In this document: positions 36,928 to 49,360 of the stretch, one piece after another
Position numbering within the stretch: the first letter of the stretch is position 1
Layout: each line of letters starts with the position of its first letter
NCBI RefSeq assembly: GCF_014851395.1
Contig: NW_024041373.1
Location: 20,454,250 to 20,518,249, forward strand
Direction: 5' to 3'
DNA from: Micropterus salmoides
Taxonomy: Eukaryota; Chordata; Actinopteri; Centrarchiformes; Centrarchidae
DNA length: 64,000 nucleotides
The notes under the pieces: model-generated
Seen by the model: the letters and a program-made list of their open reading frames with translations, nothing else
Database searches by the model: none
Told to the model about the DNA's origin: nothing
Made by a program: the position numbers and the translations under genes

Positions 36928-37340
36928 CAAAAAAAAAGCTAGAGGGAGAAATGGAGACGATAGCTGTAAGAGGCAGTTGACATCCAGGGGGCTATTAAAA
37001 AGAGAAAGGGAAGATAAAAGAGGCAAGAAAGGGAGAGACAGACCTGTAAAGAGGAATGATGGGATAATGGAGTGAAAAAATAAGAGGTATAAATAACTGG
37101 TTATGATGGCAGCAAGAGAAAAGGAGACACACAGAAACAAGAGCTAAAGGGTGGTAGAAAAATACAAAATAAAGAAAGTGATGGACTAACAAAATATGAG
37201 ACAATAAGACAAATAAAATTCAAGACATATATATTAATATGTAGAATAGAAGCCAGAGAAACATAGAGAATTGACTGACAAGATAGAACAGCACAGAGAG
37301 AGAATAAGGAAAAAATGTAGGAGGCTGGTGTGAAATGTAT
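36928..37340. repeat. Purine-rich low-complexity block
   Basis: About 400 bp is dominated by A and G (GAGAAAGGGAAGATAAAAGA and similar). Long frames on the opposite strand are Leu/Ser/Phe-rich artefacts of this composition. Confidence 0.75.
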
Positions 37341-38240
37341 TCATCATGAATTTCTGACTCCTAGAACCTAGTCAGCACATCCCTCCACTCCCCGCTTCCT
37401 ACATCTCACCCATTATTAGGCTTCTCTGCCTGTAAACTCGTTAAAAGCCAGCATTATCACAAACTCATACAACATGACGAGCTGCTCTTGTGAGAGTGCA
37501 GATGCGGGTTACTTTCAAATCCTCTCAAACAGCACTGCACAGTTGTTAGACGTCGTCTTTCCTACCAAACTGACGTGCAATCCCACTATCATCGCACACC
37601 CACCTGTGGACATTTGTATTGCTTTGAGTCTTCAGTGGAGGCTAATAGTGAGAGTTTGCATAAAAAGCACATTAATATTACTGTAGTGTGATGTCCACAC
37701 TGTGCTCCAGCTCCTGCCAACTGCAGCATCCACAAATCCCACAAGTATCATGAATAGTCCCGCTTCCCTTTGACAAGCATCTACTCTCTGTACTTTGCTG
37801 GGTTTCAAAGTTGTACAGGGTGTAAAGTTTTCTGTTACAGTCTACTTAAAGAGGGAAATAGCGATTCATCAAAAGACAGCAGTGTTGGCATGCCATGTCA
37901 AAAGATGTCGGCATAGAGATGGAGACAGATTTGAAGTGAAGCAACAGCTTGATCACAAGTAGTAGCTACAGTATGTTACTTTGGGATTCACTAAAAGACA
38001 AATATCAACTACCACCTTTGTTTGATTTACTCAGGACTTTCTGAAAACTAAGACAGACCAGTGCTTCATGTAGCAAGGTTTCCAGTTAAGCCAGACTCAC
38101 TTCTATAAACCAGGCTCATTTTCTAGTTCTTAAAGGCTCACCTAAACAGTCACATCCATCCAAATTTTTCATGGTTTAATTGAAAAACAAAATGCTCTAG
38201 CACCGCTTTTGACCCTGTGTGTTGAACACTCCGTTTTAGC

Positions 38241-38470
38241 CAGGGTGCGAATTATACAGTGACAACCAGGGGGGTCAACTTTTTTTCCAGGTCATAAAGG
38301 AAACCCAGTACAGCGCAGGTATGTGTGACAGTGAACTAAAAAAACAAACTAAAAATTGGAGTTGCACATGCGCAGTACCTAGTTAAGGACTACTAGCCAA
38401 TCAGAAGCAGAATAGGGCGGGTTATTTGTTAATACACTGTTAATGGTGATGGCTGTACAGAAAGCAGTCT
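38241..38470 (+). mobile_element. Probable left end of a DNA transposon (right end not found)
   Basis: CAGGGTGCGAATTATACAGT followed by CCAGGGGGGTCAACTTTTTT resembles, from memory, the end of a fish hAT-like family. Just inside is a promoter-like stretch with CACATGCGCAGTAC and AGCCAATCAGAAG (CCAAT). No matching inverted right end or duplication of GTTTTAGC (38233-38240) was located, so the extent is a guess. Confidence 0.4.
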
Positions 38471-41400
38471 GTTTGGAATAATGGTCACCATTCTCACACC
38501 TTGAAAAAGGATTAATGTCACTTTCATGAGTGTGTTGGCAGTTTTGCTCATGTTTTCATGTCTGTTACAAGGGATTCATAGCGAACACAACACCTGTGCT
38601 AATTTAAAAGGTGTTGCTTTTAAGACATTCATGGCAAGGGCTTAGACAAAGCTGCTGATCCCACAGAGATAGCAGGGCACAACCGCTTTTGATTAGCATG
38701 CTGTATGGGGAAGATAAGATGGCATGGAGGAGTGGTGGAAGACTGGGGAGTTAAAGGGTTTTCAAGACCAATCGTTCTCAACATCTTTTTCTCTTTTGAA
38801 GGGAATTGCCTTGGAGCAAGCAAATACAATTTGTGGTATTTTCTTACAGGGTGTGTGTGAGTATGTGTGCATGTATACCTGCCTGACAGAAGGCACAAGA
38901 AAGCAAGGGAAGAGGTAAACGGAAAAGTTAGGCTGTGTACATGTATTTGTGTTTACGTGAGAGGGAGCTTTTCGAATCCCCAGAGACAAAAAGTCTGTTT
39001 CTTATCTCTCCTTGTGTTTCAAGGGGGGATGAAAGCAATCTTCAAATGGCATCTGCAGTCGAGGAGCTCTTGAACCCAATCAGCACCCGTCAGACCAAAA
39101 TGGACCAGAGGAGACTTTCTGTGGTGAAGGAAGCTTAATGCCAATCACACCAAACACATCAATCAGGTGTTCTCATATGGTCTGGGGTAATAAAAGCACT
39201 AAAATCTGGAGGAATAACAAATAAATTCTTCAGGAGTGAATAGCACTGCTTTGCGGCAGCAACAGAAACAGGAAACCTAAGGTTATGGAGCAAATCACAC
39301 ATGGGAAAGCCACAGGCCTGTGATGGGCTGTTCATTTGTTTCATTGCCAAAATAGATGCCTGTCTCCTCTTTGTCCTCCCACGACTGCTGGAGACTGGTG
39401 GATACACACAACTCCACATCCTCTTACATCCACCCCGTCTCCTCCATCTTCCACAAGCTCTCATTCTTCTGAGCTTCAGAGGCCACGTTGCTAAAAGGAC
39501 TCACATTCAGGACACTGGGACAGCTAATGCTAAATGTCAGTTGCTGAAACACATGCAGAGTCTGTAAACACTGGTGATAATGGACAAGGTTGGGCTAATT
39601 AAAAATAATGAGCCATGTGGGTTGTCTATGTGTTTGCCATAAGCTTGTTGACTGAATAACCATTTGATGCAATTTTATGATTTGGCTATAAATGAAATTG
39701 ACTTGGCTTGCCTTAATTTACCTGAGCCTACACCTCCCCAACAGTGGGGGAGCTGGGCCCAATAATGAGGCAGTGTCTCTCCTGTATCTTCAAACCGGGT
39801 CATGTAGTAGAGTAGAGGTAACAGTCAACTCATTCTCATTCCCAGGTTGTCAAATATTTACTCTTTGTCAATGCCCATTAGCGTCATACCAATGCACAAG
39901 GTACCATCCACGATAATATTAGAAGGCCAGAGCAACTTCTTTGGCAGTCTATTCATTCCAACACATTCTCATCCCATTCTTAACACGTGGTTAAATTTGT
40001 GAAGCAGTCCAGTTTAGTTAGGTGCACCCAAAAAATCTACTTGGTTAGTTTTAGGGAAAGAGCATGGTTTGGGTTAAAATAAGTACATTTTGTAACATAA
40101 ATAACTATTGCATGTTTAAATAAATAAACCGTTCACTGGTTTGATTTGTGTATTGTGTCTCTTGCACAGTATTTGGAAGTCCCATTTCACCACAGAGGTC
40201 CAAGAAGGTTAAGTTTTCTTAGATTTTGAGAATTAGAATGAAATAAAACAAGTGAAACATCTTGACTCACAATGTGAATACAGGAAAATGCTTTAGAAAT
40301 AACATTATACTAATAATGTATAATGGTCAAATCAAAGGACATATTGCATGTGTAGTACGGCTTAAAGCTCTTTTTGGAAGCTATAAATGTCTGAATACAA
40401 GCGGTCTATGTTGAGTCACCTGTGAACCACTGAATCACTTGAGAAAAGTATGTTTCTTTGCTATAGCTACATTTCACAGAGAGAGACAAGGAAGACACCG
40501 TTACATCATCACTGTTTTTTCAAGCACTCGTGGCTTAATTGATAGACAAAATTGGGTGGAATGTTTTTAGGAGATGGAGAGGTTAATTTTCTCCAATAAG
40601 CATTACCTTCAGAGTAGATGCAGTTTGTGAGCTAATATAATGTGAATCTTGTGAATTATTAAAGAGTGTTACATTTGGTTAAGAAAAGGGGATTATTGTG
40701 ACCTTTTAGATCCATTCTGTTTATCTGGTGAGATCGGGCACAACATCTGTGTGTGTTACAATGACAAACTCCACCTGTACACACTTAAATCCGGCTTGGG
40801 TGGACATGGAGTGGTTTGTATAATTGGGAAAGCCTATTCGATGTAAAGCGGGAAAAGGGCACTGCCAAGGCCAAATGACGCTTTGTCCCAGTGCCAACCT
40901 CTGATGCTAAGCAGCTCTCAAACCTGTTACAGGCGGGAAACTGCTCTGCTCGGCTCTTATTTATACTTTAAAGGAGCAGGGCACAAAAGGTGGCACTTAA
41001 GCTAAAAAAACATTTACACATCGTCAGCGGGTGGCACTTCACTACTGTGTAACCATGGAAACATCTCATATGGTGAGTACAGGCTGATTTTAGGTACACG
41101 GTTAGGTTTCTTCAGATTCTGGCTCTGGCCTTCACGCTTTCTTGCTGAAACAGTTTCAGTTGTTTTCATAATCACTTCTTTTTAATCATCCTGTATACAT
41201 ATCTGTGTTTTCTCAGCACATGTTGCAAATTTTACTTAACGTAACCTTGAAACCACTTTAAATTCCTATATGCTAATAATATGCTAAAAAGTGTATGGAA
41301 CCCCAAAATGTTCAACATTAAATAACTAATAAAGACAAAATAATAATCATATGAACACATTGTGTAAAATATATACAAAAATGCAAGGAAAAAGAAGGCC

Positions 41401-43994
41401 AGTGAGCTTCAAATGGAAAGCAACTGTCTGAGCCAAAAGTAAAGTAAGCATTGACTTTCCAAGATGAAAAGCACTCAAAGATAAGAAAAAGCCTGAAGAG
41501 TGATGCAGATGTAGCTCTGGAATTGTTGTTCTTCGCTCTGTAGTTGGCTCTTTTCAGCTTGTTAGTTTTACCATTGTTTGTGCTGCAGTCGACACTGAGT
41601 AGCTTCTTTATCATTGTTTTGGGCCAGTGCCTACACAGTTTGGCACTAACTTTAGTGAAGGAAGTTGCATTCATTACATTCATTTGAGTTTTTGCTTTCC
41701 GATTTTATAGTGTACTAATGTAACTACACAGTCATCACAAAACACGTTTGCTGTGTCCATGTAATGTAGTTCTCCATCTCTGTAGCCAAGGCTACCCTCT
41801 GTGACTGGAGGCCTTTAATTTGCTGTCACTGTCTTAGTACTGCAGCTTATTTAATTTAATTGGCGGTTGGTCCAGTGATTTTCCCTCAAAAATGTTATTA
41901 CTGGGAAATGCAATGTAAAACAACAAAAGCTATGATTGCTAATCACAACAAAACATGTCCCCACTGAGACAAAAACAAAACAGACAACTAATGAATTATT
42001 AGTTTCATTGTATTTTTAAGATAATAAGTTTAGCACAAGGCTTGAGGAAAACAAACCTATAGGATGTGGTTAGCCTTGGCTGACAGTGAGCTGGGCTTTA
42101 ACAGTTGTTTATGTAGAACAGCTGAGTGGAAACTGGCCAAAGCAGTGCCACAATCCCTTAGAACGACAAGCTGCCTTGCAGTCAGTGTTTGAATGGTGAC
42201 CAATAGCACTGGTTTGTCAATGAGCAGAACTAAGTCAAACTATGTCTTGGAAGAAATGTCTACAAGGTACAAGGTTGTTTATTACTGTTGTTTATTATAC
42301 AGCACAGGGCTGCATAATGAAATGAAATTTGTAGTTCCTTCTTGCTACACACAGCATATAATTAACTGTAGACCTATATTAAAATATGGTAACATATAAA
42401 ATAAAAAAATACAGTTATTTAAATACATATATACATACACGTATACACCCCAAACATTCCACAGGGCATGTCACAGTCACAAGGCATGTGAATTTGCCTC
42501 TGGGGTTTAATGTAAATAGCAGCAACCGGATGATAATATGGAAGTCTCATCTTCACAATAAACAGTCTGACATTTTGGAAACAGAGTCTGTTTTGACTGT
42601 GTTTGAGCACCAAGCATTATTGATGTAAAACACAGAGTCCACTTCCTCTCATCTTGCCGGAGTCTTGCAGACAGCTCGGAACATGGACCACCTGCTGAGT
42701 GCTTGATCCGGGATGGTGATGGGGCCTGGTCCGGTTATTTGGACCAGGTGGATCATGGTCTGCTGCTCTTTAATTCAAAAACCCCGTCTTCATCTTCCAA
42801 TGACTGTATTTATGTCAGCGGTAACACATGTTTTGGCAATAAAGCCGGAAAAAACAGATAAAAAACAAGTCTAGCGAAGTTTGAAGGAGCTATCGGCTGC
42901 TGTTTCTACAAGCGCTGCCGGTAAGATAAGAAATCTCACATGCCTGTCATAAAATCATCTGCTCAGGATAACAATGACAGGTAAGGGTTGGCATGTCTGA
43001 TGCCCCTTGAGAAAAGTAATGTCATTCGAAATTTAGGAAAGTGATTTACATTTGGTACTGAATTACTGTTTCTGAGGAACCTCCCCAGCACTGATACCTT
43101 GCCAACTCTTTATTAATAGAAACATTAGTAGTGTAAACAGCACCAAGTGATCTTTGACCTTTCTGTGGAATGAGCACAACATGACCATCATTCTTAGAAA
43201 GCAGCTGAGATGAGGAGGAAATGAAAGGGATTTAAAAGTTGAAAGCAGGAGGCTGCAACACACTGGGGATTTTGTGTTTATGCTTCTGAGTGTGTGTGTG
43301 CATATGTTTATGTTCAGTACGTGTCTATGTGTGCATGTAAGCAATAGAGAAATGAGAAGGCGGACGGGGGGAGTGAAAATGTGTTTGTGTGCGGTCCTTT
43401 GGGATCTTAGCATCTGTGTCACTGTAATTATTAACAGATTAGCCCTGGGAATATCACCAGAGATGGAAACAGATCCACAAAGTTGGATTACAGCGGTCTC
43501 TACATCTTTTGATCCTTTGTCTCCGTTTCCCCCTCCGAACACACACACGCATTCTCACACACCAACTCAAAGAACTATGTTAGGCGAACAATTGGATATA
43601 TACAATTCGTGTTGACACGAAGTACAGGAGTGACACAAAGTGTATGTCAGCTCCAATCGAGAAGTATTTGTGTGCTTTTCTCTTTTGTTATGTTTTTCCC
43701 AGTGCAGTGTTTATCTCCATCGCTTCACGGTTGCACAGGCTCATCCAACCTGACTGGGAGTGAGCGCGCCCTTGGAGTTTAGTGCCTCACACATCTAACA
43801 AAGGCCTAAAAGCACAAAAGAGACTGCTAATTAAATATGGATAGAGCTAAACTTATGGCTTAGGACATTTTGCCAGCGGTGCCAGTGAGAGCATGGAACC
43901 ACTTCCTTTGTGTGTCACTATCTGTTCATCTTATCCAAGGATTTTTTGTATACTGCTGGTAACAATTTACGCAATAAATGGTCTCTATGTACTT
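38471..43994. other. Unassigned noncoding DNA
   Basis: No supported gene. Frames such as 41318-41683 (-) and 43063-43548 (-) show no domain and have repeat-like composition. A hairpin-forming GC-rich patch at 42660-42760 is listed separately. Confidence 0.5.
42684..42760. other. Nested inverted repeats (hairpin)
   Basis: CCTGGTCC (42725-42732), an 8-base spacer, then GGACCAGG (42741-42748) form a perfect 8-bp stem. Outside it, CCACCTG (42688-42694) pairs with CAGGTGG (42745-42751), an alternative pairing that overlaps the inner stem. The patch is GC-richer than its neighbours. No known family or RNA was recognised. Confidence 0.45.
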
Positions 43995-45266
43995 ATGAGG
44001 TAGAAACTGACTGAAAGTACATTTACTCAAGTACTCTACTTAAGCACAAATTTGAAGTACTTGTAATTGTACTTGTATTTAAACGTTATGCTACTTACTA
44101 CCTCTAATTCAATACAGTTCAGAAGGAAATGTATAAATACTTTTTACTCCACTACATTTATTTGAAAGCTATAGTTACTATACTTTTCTACGGAGCCCCT
44201 GAAGTCCCACAAGATTTTATTTTTTATTATATTATATATTATCTAGTTATTATGTTGATAATTATCTTGTGTGCACAAGATTATCATCTTGTGGGAACAA
44301 GTTATTATCTTCTGTGCACGAGATATTATCTAGTTATTCTGTTGATAATCATCTTGTGCGCACAACATAATTATGCTGCGGGAACAAGGCATTATTCTTA
44401 TTCCCACAAGATAATAACTGAATAAATGAATGAATGAATGAAGTTTTATTACTGTGTCATGCGTATAATTACACTACATATTTTTGAATAGGCCAACCTC
44501 AGTGGCCAGAGGCAAAATCCCAACTCTCAGCAGTGCAATCAAGGATCTCTGGCTTCTAGATAAACGAGATGTAACATATAATTCTGGCTAATTTATGAAT
44601 CCACAGAAAACATTGTATAGCTCTATTCTGTATGGTGTCTACCGTTTTGGATTCTTGTGCGCACAAGATGATGAATATCTTGTGTGCACAAAGTATTATC
44701 TTGTTCCCACAAGATAATTATCTTGTGTGCCCAAGCTATTATCTTGTTTCCACAAGATATAAAAATCATCTTATGGGACTTCAGGGGCTCGGTACTTTTC
44801 AGATAAATATCTGACATTAAAAAGCATTTGATAAGTTTGTAAAATAGAATGCACTGATAAAGATTAAACCAGTTATTCTTCCCGGTTCCTTTTTGGCTTG
44901 AGAGCCAAATAGGTCAAAATAAGTAAAAGAGAAAAGATGAGAGAATAGTCCAACACACGAATACAAATTTGTGTGGCAGAATTTTTAATTTTTTTTTACT
45001 ATCTGATTAATCATCTCACAACCACCTAGATTTATCAGGTGACTCTTTAGAGAAGGCCTGACCCCCAGGTTGGGAACCACTAGACTAAACTAACTGTGTA
45101 TAAAGTTGTTAAAACTAGCACCTTGGTCAACCAAGAATCTAGTAAAAGACGTTCTCTATAGAAGGAGTACTTTTGATACTTTAAGTAAATTTTGCTGATG
45201 ATTTTATATGGAGTTTGTGCACATTGTATCTATTGGTAAAGCTTATGAGTATTTCTTCCACCACTG
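43995..45266. mobile_element. hAT-like nonautonomous element, interrupted
   Basis: The right end reads ATTTCTTCCACCACTG and the left interior reads GAAAGTACATTTACTCAAGT then ACTCTACTTAAGCAC. These match, from memory, a high-copy fish element with CAGTGGTGGAAGAAGTA ends. The left terminus is degraded (ATGAGGTAGAAACTG), so the exact start and duplication are uncertain. The interior word TTTTTACTCCACTACATTTA is characteristic. A 604-bp element sits at 44189-44792. Removing it restores a continuous family sequence. Confidence 0.65.
44189..44792. mobile_element. Palindrome-rich nonautonomous transposon, nested
   Basis: Perfect 8-bp target duplications TACTTTTC flank it (44181-44188 and 44793-44800). 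The terminal inverted repeats are CGGAGCCCCTGAAGTCCCAC against CCGAGCCCCTGAAGTCCCAT. Both halves carry arrays of near-palindromes of the type TTATCTTGTGTGCACAAGAT (for example 44263-44282, and several at 44652-44760). The middle has a GAAT tract (about 44412-44440). No coding frame. The superfamily is unresolved; 8 bp suggests hAT-type. Confidence 0.75.
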
Positions 45267-48200
45267 GTCTTTATGACTCCTTATTTAGCTTTAGTGTACA
45301 AATTATGTATAGCCCTGAACAGACTCCCCCATAGGCTTTACTTGTTATGTTATCAGATCCACGCTGCATATTTTAATGCCATATAGGCACTTGCACACCA
45401 CCAATGAGGTGCCGAGCAGAGTGGAGAGCTACTATAACAAGCAGGCATATCTAAGCAGATGGTAGTCATCATGTGTGGTATGGCCAAGTGCACATGACTT
45501 ACAATGTCAGATCAGCCACGGAGATAGAAGAACTTTTCAAATTAAACTCAAAGCGGAATAGATGGTTTAATTAAGGTCTCATTTTGGTCAGACATGTCAG
45601 ATTTTGACAGAGAGGAAGAGCGGAGTCAATATATTGGAAGAGATTTGCTTACAGAAAAGGGTCAAAGAGAAAAAACAAAATCAGTTAATAGTTTTCTCCA
45701 AATTCAATAATTGACAAAGCTGCTGCTTTCTGGGGAGGAGAGTGAAATCAGAAATGAAAGGAGGAATATCTACTAAAAGCCACTATGTTCTAATATCAGG
45801 CTATAAGGAGAAATGAGATGGAAGATTATCTATTATCTAACCTCAGAAAGCTGAGCTTATAGGAGATGAAAATGACAAGCAGGGGGACACTTAAGTGATA
45901 AGAGTGAAATGGGATAAAAGAGCAATTTGAATTTTGTTGCTTGGTGTCATTATCTTCCCGTTACAGAACCCTCACATTCAAGCCAGTTTTCTGTCATATA
46001 TTTGTGTATTGTGTAAACGCATTTGCCTATGTATAGCAAACACTAACATATTCCCAGTTGCCTTTATTTTCTTTCGCCCTCAGCTCTCTGCACTCCATGC
46101 AGATCACTTTAAACAACCTACACACACATTACCACACACACAGACATATCCACACTCACATTGGGCACGGCTCATAAGGAACATCCATCAGCACTGAATA
46201 CACACTTGTGAATCTAACGCTCAATAAAGCAAATATAAACCTGCAGTTCCCGTTATCAGTCTTCAGCAGGAGCTGACAGAAAGCAGAGAGAAGAATAGAG
46301 AAGAGAAAATTAAAAGAAAAACGAAAAAGGAAAGAAAAAGAAAATAATGACAAAAGATGAGAACAGGCCACACTGATGCATCTCCACATCAACTTTCTTA
46401 CGGTAAGTATATATGAAATAAGGCCCCGTCATCATTCTACACAATGCTTGTCATTCCACCAGATGTGCCTTTTTTTGTATAACATTGCTGTGCTTTTCCT
46501 CTACAGCAAATATCCTACATGTTTCACTTGTAGTAGTGTAAACTGAGCTGTCAACGCACACAAGCAGACCACTCGTCAACTCATAAACACTCTCCATAGT
46601 GCCACTAGTGGTCCTTAGTATGTTGACTTACAGATCGGTGACTGTGCATGACATTAACTACCAGTCGGTGGATCTTTACAACCTCATGACAACAATCTTC
46701 ACCCAACCTTATCCTCTTAACCATAGAAGTGGAAACTTAAAAGGGCGTACGGGTCACTTTGGAAGGGATAATAAAACATTTTAAAAAATCTTTCGCCTAG
46801 GAATGAGGACTTTTTGGTGTCGTGTTGCTGAGGTGAAAAGAACCATCTAGCAACACTGTGTGTTATGGAGGAAGCACATCTGTCATTAGCCTACTTCATG
46901 CGGACAGTAGGCTTAGTAATAACAAGGACTGCAGAACACAGGTCATCTGGCATTCCAAATTGGGAGAAAAACTGGGATAAATGTCACAAATGGATGAGAT
47001 GTGAAATTTGGATTGTGCACAAAGGGCAGACTAGACTTCCCTTACAAATTGTGCACAGTGTTTGTATAAGCCCCAGATACATAAAGTATCTGGGAGGACA
47101 GCCAGATGAACGGATGTGCCTGAGTCTGCCCAGCATGGAACTGTTTTATGCGAGGGAACCTCTCCTTCTTAGAGTGGTGTTTGTGGATCTTGGGGTTTAG
47201 CTTTGTTAGTTGGTTAGCATATACTCAGTTGTCCCAGCTCCCTCATGAGAAAGGTCAAGCTTGAGTGAAATCAGCCAATGAGACCTTCACTGGCCCCTGT
47301 GGCAGTCAAAACACACCGCTGCATTTTCTCCAGCTAACCGCTTGACCATTACTGATTTCCCTCCTCACTCTGCAGCCATTTATGACTCTGCCATGTGTTA
47401 TCATAGCCCCCAGGTGAGGCCATGCTTCCCTGGAAGGAAAGAGGGAAGGAGAGACTGATAAGGGAGTATGGAGGGAGAGATGGAGGGGGACAGACAGAGA
47501 AAGGAGGAGAGATAATGAAAGTGAGATTTGGGTGTGGAGATATAAAAGATTCAGAGGCACCTGATGGCATTGATGCTTTTTCCCTTTTTTTCTGTCTCTG
47601 CTATGCATTTCTGTACACAGGATAAACAGCAGATATATTACACATTCATGCACAAAATAAATTACTGTATTTTTTGCTGTGATGTAAGCACAGGTTACAG
47701 TGGCAATCAATTTTAACATATTGGAGGAAATATAATGTTCAACCCGCTGTGGAGCCAGGTTGAGGAATTAATTGGGTGTTCCTGTGAGAGGCACTGAAGC
47801 ATAATGGTACATTATCAATAAGCATAGTGCTGTCTGATTTACATCAAACATTGAGCATGGCTGCAGATGTAACTAATGCTTCTCTATTTAAGTTAATCAG
47901 TTCCTGTGGTAGCTCCCGTACAGTACCTGATATTTTTCTCATTTTGTGTTCAGCACCGTCTTCCCTGAGTGCATCAGACGTCCTGTAGTTATATTAGTAG
48001 AAGCATTTCACCGTATTCAGTGGAGCATGCAGGTATGAAGAGTGTTTTTGAGATAGTGGAAGCTGTGACTTCCTTGTTGGGGAGATTTACTGTGATTCCT
48101 ATTCCTGTCAGTGTTAGCTCACAACCATGATCAGAGCTCACTTACACAAACTCACACACAAGGGACCAGACAAGAACTGGGAGCTTCAACTATTCCATGA

Positions 48201-49108
48201 CTAAGCCCCATGATCTTTGCGCAAGGATGCACACTAGGATAGATGACATTTGTTTAGGCATATGCAAACAATGACAGACACACTATTGATCCAGCATTTC
48301 AAATGGTGATATTGATATGCATGAGAATCTCTACAAATCAGTGAAATAACTAAAAAAGAGCCCAGAAATAAAATAAAAAAACTGCTTATACAATGGAAAG
48401 AGAGTGAAGCCAACAGACAGAAAAACATATCTATTTCACTTCTCTCTCTGCAGCTTTTCATAATAGCTTTATACAAAATGTTGGTCAAACCAATAAAACA
48501 TAAACCCTATTGTCTCGTGTTGGCCTTCATTTTCCTGGGAGCTGATGGTGATGAGACAAATAGTGAGTTACTGTACATTGTGTAGGTGGTGAATGTTTCC
48601 AGGCACACACAACTACTCATCTTTACATCTATTCACAGCAGCAGGGACATTATGAAAGACATTCATATACATATGCATGAAAAAAGGGAGTTGGCTGAAC
48701 TTTGGCTCTATGTTAAATAAAAGCCTTTCACAACTGAGGGCCTCGTTGCTCTGTGCTCATTTGCGGGCTGTTAAATGTCAAGAAGCCAAGGCTTTCATTT
48801 GGTGTTATTAGGATGACTACCCTTACTGAGATAAAATATCGGAGGACAGGCTATTCCTACTAAATGTAAGAAGAACTCAATCATTTTGATTTTATATTAT
48901 GAGAGAATGTCATTGAAAAATGTCTAAAAGTGAGACATAGCTACATGCTGAAAATCTATAACTGTACATTTTGACATGAGTGAGCTTTCCTGTTGTGGCA
49001 AGCGATTTGTTTTCTATATCTCTCAATGAAAGCTCGGCCACATGAGGCCACACAAAGGCCTCTTATTTTGACTGTCAACATATTTCCTACTGTTGCTTAA
49101 ATTTCACA
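45267..49108. other. Unassigned noncoding DNA
   Basis: No supported gene. It contains purine-rich patches (46270-46350 and 47430-47520) that give composition-driven frames on the other strand. A 111-codon frame at 46865-47200 (+) has no recognisable domain. Confidence 0.5.
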
Positions 49109-49110
49109 TA

Positions 49111-49360
49111 CAGGTACCTCTAAAAGAATTGTGGAAAGGTTCATTGTGAGCACCAGAAACAGACAGAGATTAAAGGCAGAGCTCTATATTATAAATTCTT
49201 TATTCCAAAATTCTAATAAATTGTGAAATACTGGAGTTTTGATTTCCATGAGATGAAAACCGTAATCATCAAGATAAAAAAAATGGTTTCCCCTTTTGAA
49301 TTAAATTAGGGAAGAAAATGAACTTTTCCATATCTGTGCAGAAGCTTCTGAATTCCTGTG
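49111..49360 (-). mobile_element. Internally deleted Tc1-type element, relative of the 26.6-kb copy
   Basis: TA then CAGGTACCTCTAAAAGAATT opens the copy at 49111. It then jumps to sequence matching the right (transposase 5') end of the element at 26638-31138: ACAGACAGAGATTAAAGGC, CGTAATCATCAAGATAAA, CTTTTGAATTAAATTAGGGA, AACTTTTCCATAT. The far terminus is degraded (GAATTCCTG near 49350). No transposase codons remain. It is a MITE-like deletion product in the same orientation as the large copy. Confidence 0.65.

Larger units (their letters stand above)
31141..38240. other. Unassigned noncoding DNA with simple repeats
   Basis: No gene was recognised. Listed separately are a (CA)n tract at 32149, a GA tract at 35031, a local duplication at 36519/36713, and a purine-rich block at 36928-37340. 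An exon-like GCAGAGGAGAAACAGGTAAA at 32170 has no reading frame or partner and was not called. Confidence 0.5.

Noticed and set aside
36895..37204. Hydrophobic frames on the minus strand
   Set aside because: They arise from the purine-rich low-complexity block and are not evidence of a membrane protein.
40880..40985. Slight resemblance to 5S rRNA (GATGCTAAGCAGCTCT)
   Set aside because: Only one short word matches; the internal control region and overall length do not.
41318..41683. 121-codon open frame on the minus strand
   Set aside because: Lys/Asn- and Ser-rich translation typical of AT-rich noncoding DNA; no family resemblance.
43063..43548. 161-codon open frame on the minus strand
   Set aside because: Composition is driven by simple CA/TG sequence; there is no recognisable motif, and it overlaps an unrelated frame on the plus strand.
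43981..45274. Target duplication GTCTCTAT/GTCTTTAT for the element at 43995-45266
   Set aside because: The left copy lies several bases before the likely terminus, so it may be coincidence; it was not used as evidence.
46865..47200. 111-codon open frame on the plus strand
   Set aside because: No domain and no splice or promoter context that would distinguish it from chance.
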